Of a stretch of DNA of 26,151 bases, positions 22,702 through 26,151 are shown in pieces (the stretch's first letter is position 1; every line of letters starts with the position of its first letter). The notes beneath the pieces were generated by a model. It saw only the letters and a program-made list of their open reading frames with translations. It had not been told where the DNA came from and searched no databases. A program made the translations under genes and the position numbers. Source of the stretch: JAJDGF01 sp031549325 (GTDB taxonomy: Bacteria; Bacillota; Clostridia; Christensenellales; Aristaeellaceae); assembly GCA_031549325.1 (NCBI GenBank), contig JAVBQA010000024.1:1-26151 (forward strand), read 5' to 3'.

Positions 22702-23706
22702 ATGAACAAGCGTATTCTGCTGATTGCAACCGGCGGCACCATTGCCGCCAAACCCACCGACGACGGGCTGATGCCCATGCTTACACCCGAAGAGATCCTG
22801 GAGAGTGTGCCCCGCATCGAGGGGCTTTGCGAGGTGGAGGCCGTTCGCCCGATGAACCTGGATTCCACCAATATGGGGCCGGAGCACTGGCTGACACTGG
22901 CCGACTGCGTTGAGCGCAATTACGGGGATTACGACGGCTTCGTCATCGCCCACGGCACCGACACCATGGCCTACACCGCCGGCGCGCTGACTTACCTGGT
23001 GCAGCGGTCCCGGAAGCCCATCGTGCTCACAGGGGCGCAAAAGTCGATCTTCATGCAGGACACCGACGCCCGCAACAACCTGTTTGACGCGTTCATCTAC
23101 GCGCTGGACGACGCTTCGAGCGGCGTGGTGATCGTGTTTGATGGAAAGGTCATCACCGGCGCCCGCGCCCGAAAATCGCGCACAAAGAGCTGGAACGCGT
23201 TTCAAAGCATGGACTACCCGGAGTTAGCCATCGTGCGGGACGGGCGCATCCTGCGCTACATCCATGAGACGCAGGGCGCTGAATCGCCTACGTTCTATCA
23301 CGAGTTAAACCGGCGCGTGGCCGTGCTGAAGCTGATTCCGGGCATGGACGAGGGCGTGCTGCACTACCTGCGCGAGCGCAATGACGCGCTGATCATCGAG
23401 AGCTTCGGCGTGGGCGGCGTTCCCTGCTACGGTGACGCGCGTTTTGTCGATGCCATCGAGGACTGGTGCCGCGAGGGCAAGACCGTCGTCATGACCACCC
23501 AGGTGCCGCACGAGGGCAGCGACATGGAGGTTTACCAGGTGGGGCAGCAGGTAAAGTCCAGGCTCGACGTGATCGAGGCGTACAACATGACGCTGGAAGC
23601 CGTCGCCACCAAGCTGATGTGGATTCTCGCCCAAACCAAGGATCCTGCGCAGGTCCGCGCGCTGTTCCACACCCCGGTGGCCCATGATCTGCTGCTGCTC
23701 AAATAG
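22702..23706 (+). CDS. ansA: type I (cytoplasmic) L-asparaginase
   Basis: This 334-residue enzyme hydrolyses L-asparagine to aspartate and ammonia. The nucleophile T13 lies in TGGTIAA; the second triad is in HGTDTM (T86, D87), with a conserved lysine in the KSRTKSWNAF region. NLDSTNMGPEHW provides the substrate-binding Ser/Glu. Length and lack of a signal peptide fit type I enzymes (about 338 residues) rather than secreted type II. ATG 22702 with GGAG 9 bases upstream is preferred over ATG 22687, which overlaps that site. It is monocistronic, with its own promoter and terminator. Confidence 0.92.
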   Translation: MNKRILLIATGGTIAAKPTDDGLMPMLTPEEILESVPRIEGLCEVEAVRPMNLDSTNMGPEHWLTLADCVERNYGDYDGFVIAHGTDTMAYTAGALTYLVQRSRKPIVLTGAQKSIFMQDTDARNNLFDAFIYALDDASSGVVIVFDGKVITGARARKSRTKSWNAFQSMDYPELAIVRDGRILRYIHETQGAESPTFYHELNRRVAVLKLIPGMDEGVLHYLRERNDALIIESFGVGGVPCYGDARFVDAIEDWCREGKTVVMTTQVPHEGSDMEVYQVGQQVKSRLDVIEAYNMTLEAVATKLMWILAQTKDPAQVRALFHTPVAHDLLLLK

Positions 23707-23738
23707 CGCGGATTCAGCGCTCTTCGCCGCGTTTTTTT
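23707..23738 (+). terminator. intrinsic terminator of asparaginase
   Basis: CGCGG (23707-23711) pairs with CCGCG (23727-23731), followed by seven T (23732-23738). It starts right after the stop codon. Confidence 0.8.
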
Positions 23739-23749
23739 CATAGCAACCC

Positions 23750-23802
23750 GCGCCGACAGCCCGTGCCCTGACAACACGGTGTCACGGCCGGGCTGTCGGC
23801 GC
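23750..23802. repeat. long nested hairpin between convergent genes
   Basis: GCGCCGACAGCCC (23750-23762) pairs perfectly with GGGCTGTCGGCGC (23790-23802). Inside, TGACA pairs with TGTCA around an ACACGG loop. No T-run follows on either strand. It lies 22 bases past the end of the glycosyltransferase gene and 12 bases past the asparaginase terminator. It may end or protect the leftward transcript, or be a REP-like repeat. Confidence 0.6.
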
Positions 23803-23824
23803 ACTCGGTGGATCACACGGATCA

Positions 23825-24742
23825 CTAAAGCACAAGCGAGAATTTCCGAAAGTACCAGTCATCGTCGTGCGCACGGGATGTGCGATAAGCTTCGCGCTTC
23901 ATCTTCAGATTGTCTGCTGTGAATACTTCCCGGGCCATTCTCTCAAGGCCCGGGCATCCACGCATGGAGTCAAAGAGTCGCTGGGTGCGCTCGTCGCTGA
24001 AGTGGCACAGCGCCGCATAGATCCGGTTATGCATCATGTCTTCGTTGAGGATTCGGTAGGGAGCAGCAAGGCGGAATTTGTGTAGAATGACCACATCCGG
24101 GGCGGTCATCAACCGATGTCCAAACAGCCAAAGCTTCAGGGAGATCTCTTCCTCATCGTAGCCGTAGCCGCGAAAGGCGTCCTCATAGCCGCCGACATGC
24201 CGCCATGCATCGCGCCGTATCGCGAAACAGCCGCCGCTGAGAATGGGGCAATCCATGGGCGCGCTGTGTCTGGGCAGCCAGGTGTTGTCGATCAGCGAGC
24301 GAAAGATGCGCCCGCAACCCACCGCATGCAGCGGCGCGGAGAATGCGATCATGTACAGGGGGGTGAAGTCCTCAGGTTCCAGTGGCCCGATCCCCGGAGT
24401 GACTGCGTCGCAGTGCTCGTTTTCCAGTGTTTGGGCCAGCGCATCCAGCCAGCGGTCCGGTACTTCGACATGGGCATCGCAAAACACCAGCATGTCTCCG
24501 GTCGCGAGCCGAGCGCCCGCGTTTCGCGCCGGGGCGATGCCAAGCCTCGGTGTGCGGATCACGCGCACCGGGGTTTCGAAGGCAGAGAGGTCGATTGGGA
24601 TGCTTTCATCGGTAGAACCGTCGTCCACGACGATGATCTCGTAAGGCATTTCGCAGAAGGCGCCCCGTATGGAATGCAGCGTTCGCGAAAGCATGGGGCC
24701 CTCGTTACGGCTGGCCAGGACAATCGAAGCCGATGTAAGCAT
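23825..24742 (-). CDS. family 2 glycosyltransferase, polypeptide GalNAc-transferase-like
   Basis: This 305-residue GT-A enzyme has no membrane helix. The nucleotide-sugar site is ASIVLASRNEG, EIIVVDDGSTDES (D40, D41) and the metal motif FCDAHVEV (D89, H91, a DxH of the GalNAc-transferase type). The acceptor-side GGCFAIRRDAWRHVGGYE and GYGYDEEEISLKLWLFGH follow, again like GGLFAI and GxExxELSxKxW of polypeptide GalNAc-transferases. Such enzymes glycosylate Ser/Thr of proteins, and its likely target is the Cys/Pro-rich protein encoded just upstream, 17 bases away. ATG 24742 follows GGAGGG. A role in surface polysaccharide synthesis is the alternative. Confidence 0.87.
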   Translation of the reverse strand: MLTSASIVLASRNEGPMLSRTLHSIRGAFCEMPYEIIVVDDGSTDESIPIDLSAFETPVRVIRTPRLGIAPARNAGARLATGDMLVFCDAHVEVPDRWLDALAQTLENEHCDAVTPGIGPLEPEDFTPLYMIAFSAPLHAVGCGRIFRSLIDNTWLPRHSAPMDCPILSGGCFAIRRDAWRHVGGYEDAFRGYGYDEEEISLKLWLFGHRLMTAPDVVILHKFRLAAPYRILNEDMMHNRIYAALCHFSDERTQRLFDSMRGCPGLERMAREVFTADNLKMKREAYRTSRAHDDDWYFRKFSLVL

Positions 24743-24759
24743 ACCGTTCCCTCCGATTC

Positions 24760-26007
24760 TCAGCCGGTTATTTCCGCAGTTGGCGGCGGCAGAATGGGCC
24801 GACAAGCAGCAACCGGCGCCTCACCGCACTGCACAGTGTCGGTGGTCAGCCTCAGAACCAAGTCGTCCACTGCCGCGATGCTGCCCGTGAGCACGAGCAG
24901 CACCAGCGTAAGCGCCGGTGGCGACACGGTGCTGGAGGGTATGATGTCGGAAATCGCCAGATTCGCGATGATCCGCGTGTTCGGTCCGCTGGCAATGCCG
25001 TCCATGAGCAGGGACATGAACAGGAACGTGGACTGCGTCTGCACCTGCGCGGTGGCGTCGGTGTAGCTTAGCAGAATGGGGAAGGCCAAGTCCAGCAACG
25101 TCGCGCCGCTTTGCTGCGGCACGACGCGCAGCACATAGGGCTGACCGCCAAGGGATGTGACGACCGGGTTGATATAAGGCATTGTCCCCAGCGGCGTGAA
25201 CGGAATCGCCAGCATCGAAGAACCTGGGATGACGCTCGACAACTGGCAGTAGCTCTCCAGCGGGAAGATGCTTCGGCACTGCGCCTGCACTGGCGGCTGC
25301 TGGGCGCAGGTGAACCCTTGCAGCACCGCGAAATTGCGCGGCGTATTCGGAAGGGCGATGACCTCCAAGGCCGCGGAAGCGGTGAAGCTCAACGTCGTAT
25401 CAACCACCGCGGCGCTTGCGATGCTGCCGCTTTCCATAAAGACCCACCAGGTCAACGTGTTGGGATCGGGCTGTGAAGTGACCGTGCCGCTCAGTTGCAG
25501 GGGCGCCTGAACGAATTTTGCGCGAAGGACATTGTTGCCATCGCGATAGGTCACTTGCACCATGGGCGTGATGAGGGAAGACAGGGTGTAACCATCTCCC
25601 CCAAGCGGCGTAAACGAAAGCCCGGGCAGCGGCAGCTGCAGGTTCATAAACGCTGCCTCCACGACCGTATAGGGAGCGGGGCCGTCATTGCTGCTGAAAG
25701 CGTTGGGGATGACGACAGATGTAGGGCTGATCTGCAGCAATTGTTCAGACAAGGACTCGAAGGCGGGCGTACAGACCATATTTGGGAATTCAGGGACTGG
25801 ACACGGTGGACATGGCGGGCACGTCGGGCAGGGTGGGCACGTTGGGCAGGGCGGACATGGCCCACAAGAAGGGCGGCATGAATCGCAACGGCAACAGTCC
25901 GCGCACGAACGCGCGCCACACCCGCATGGTGGGCAGTTTGCGCAAAGAGCTGGATTTCTCGATGATGCAAACGCATGTGAAGCACATTTTTGACGATATT
26001 TATTCAT
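24760..26007 (-). CDS. Cys-Pro-triplet surface protein (candidate spore coat/exosporium protein)
   Basis: I do not recognise this 415-residue protein by name. Residues 8-44 are rich in Cys. Residues 48-69 have a Cys at every third position (C48, 51, 54, 57, 60, 63, 66, 69) in CPP/CPT triplets. The rest (about 80-415) is hydrophobic, beta-like and Ser/Thr/Val-rich, and seems to hold two related copies: one around LSFTPLGGDGYTLSSLITP and one around IPFTPLGTMPYINPVVTSL. There is no signal peptide. The start at 26007 has a GGAGG site; the frame is open upstream. A mother-cell-like promoter, no secretion signal, and a coupled glycosyltransferase suggest a cross-linked, glycosylated spore-surface protein, analogous in layout to bclA3-sgtA of C. 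difficile. This is inference. Confidence 0.8.
   Translation of the reverse strand: MNKYRQKCASHAFASSRNPALCANCPPCGCGARSCADCCRCDSCRPSCGPCPPCPTCPPCPTCPPCPPCPVPEFPNMVCTPAFESLSEQLLQISPTSVVIPNAFSSNDGPAPYTVVEAAFMNLQLPLPGLSFTPLGGDGYTLSSLITPMVQVTYRDGNNVLRAKFVQAPLQLSGTVTSQPDPNTLTWWVFMESGSIASAAVVDTTLSFTASAALEVIALPNTPRNFAVLQGFTCAQQPPVQAQCRSIFPLESYCQLSSVIPGSSMLAIPFTPLGTMPYINPVVTSLGGQPYVLRVVPQQSGATLLDLAFPILLSYTDATAQVQTQSTFLFMSLLMDGIASGPNTRIIANLAISDIIPSSTVSPPALTLVLLVLTGSIAAVDDLVLRLTTDTVQCGEAPVAACRPILPPPTAEITG
25817..25852. repeat. 18-base tandem repeat encoding the Cys-Pro triplets
   Basis: GGGCACGTCGGGCAGGGT (25817-25834) is followed by a copy differing at two bases (25835-25852) and by a partial third. 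Read on the minus strand each unit encodes two CPP/CPT triplets. The number of units is likely to vary between strains. Confidence 0.8.
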
Positions 26008-26070
26008 ATTCAGCCTCCATCTCACAATCAAAGTCAGCAGTCCAATGGGTGGGAAAAGATGCTCACAGAG

Positions 26071-26097
26071 CATTTTATGCAAACCCAATTGGCATGT
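26071..26097 (-). promoter_or_regulatory. sigma-E/sigma-K-like promoter of the Cys-rich protein operon
   Basis: On the minus strand, CATAAAAT (26079-26072) fits the -10 of mother-cell sigma factors. An AC pair (26097-26096) lies 16 bases upstream, as at sigma-K promoters. Overlapping its downstream edge is a hairpin ATGCTC-TGT-GAGCAT (26073-26059). No good sigma-A promoter is seen here. Confidence 0.4.
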
Positions 26098-26151
26098 GCG
26101 GCACTATATGGAAGATGGCGGAGAAACGGCTTAAATAGAAAAACATCCTCA

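Noticed and set aside
22579..23205. Upstream extension of the ybaK frame to 369 codons
   Set aside because: The added part is antisense to asparaginase and has no family features. The GGAGG site and standard N-terminus place the start at 22578.
25800..25870. CRISPR-like array
   Set aside because: The short units are adjacent with no unique spacers, and they are in frame within a coding gene as Cys-Pro triplets.

Overview
The window is a gene-dense, GC-rich stretch with 26 protein-coding genes, strong AGGAGG-type ribosome binding sites, many 1-4 base gene overlaps and recognisable TTGACA/TATAAT promoters. Gene content (BMP-type nucleoside ABC transporter, DegV protein, rubrerythrin, Dlt-like acylation genes, a Cys-rich protein behind a sporulation-like promoter) suggests a high-GC anaerobic Firmicute of the class Clostridia. 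No rRNA, tRNA, transposase, integrase or CRISPR array was seen. The taxonomic call is inference, since there is no marker gene.

Left part (1-7,500): the 3' end of an unknown gene, then a leftward four-gene operon for a BMP-type nucleoside/sugar importer (binding protein, double ATPase, two permeases) with an attenuator-like hairpin after the binding-protein gene. A divergent flavodoxin-fold reductase follows. Next comes a structured 160-base inverted-repeat element sitting exactly on that gene's stop codon, and then a secreted 5'-nucleotidase read leftward. The nucleotidase and importer could together scavenge extracellular nucleotides.

Middle part (7,500-13,600): a leftward pair of a fused acyl-CoA transferase and a nicotinamidase-like hydrolase; a rightward membrane CHASE-GGDEF protein with a degenerate active site but an intact RxxD inhibitory site; a DegV protein; rubrerythrin; and D-ribose pyranase (RbsD).

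Right-centre (13,700-21,680): the most notable locus is a tight run of eight rightward genes behind one visible promoter. It holds an NitT/TauT-type ABC importer (binding protein, permease, ATPase), then an SGNH/DltD-like membrane protein, an acyl/aminoacyl-AMP ligase, an acyl carrier protein and an AlgI/DltB-type MBOAT acyltransferase, then a nucleotidyltransferase. It looks like an ACP-dependent system for acylating a cell-surface polymer, wired to a dedicated importer that may supply the acyl group or its precursor.

Right end (21,700-26,151): a leftward YbaK-type deacylase plus a stand-alone riboflavin kinase, divergent from a type I L-asparaginase. Last is a leftward pair of a protein with a Cys-every-third-residue (CPP/CPT) segment and a polypeptide-GalNAc-transferase-like glycosyltransferase, preceded by a promoter resembling mother-cell sporulation promoters. 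This pair is a candidate spore-surface glycoprotein and its modifying enzyme.
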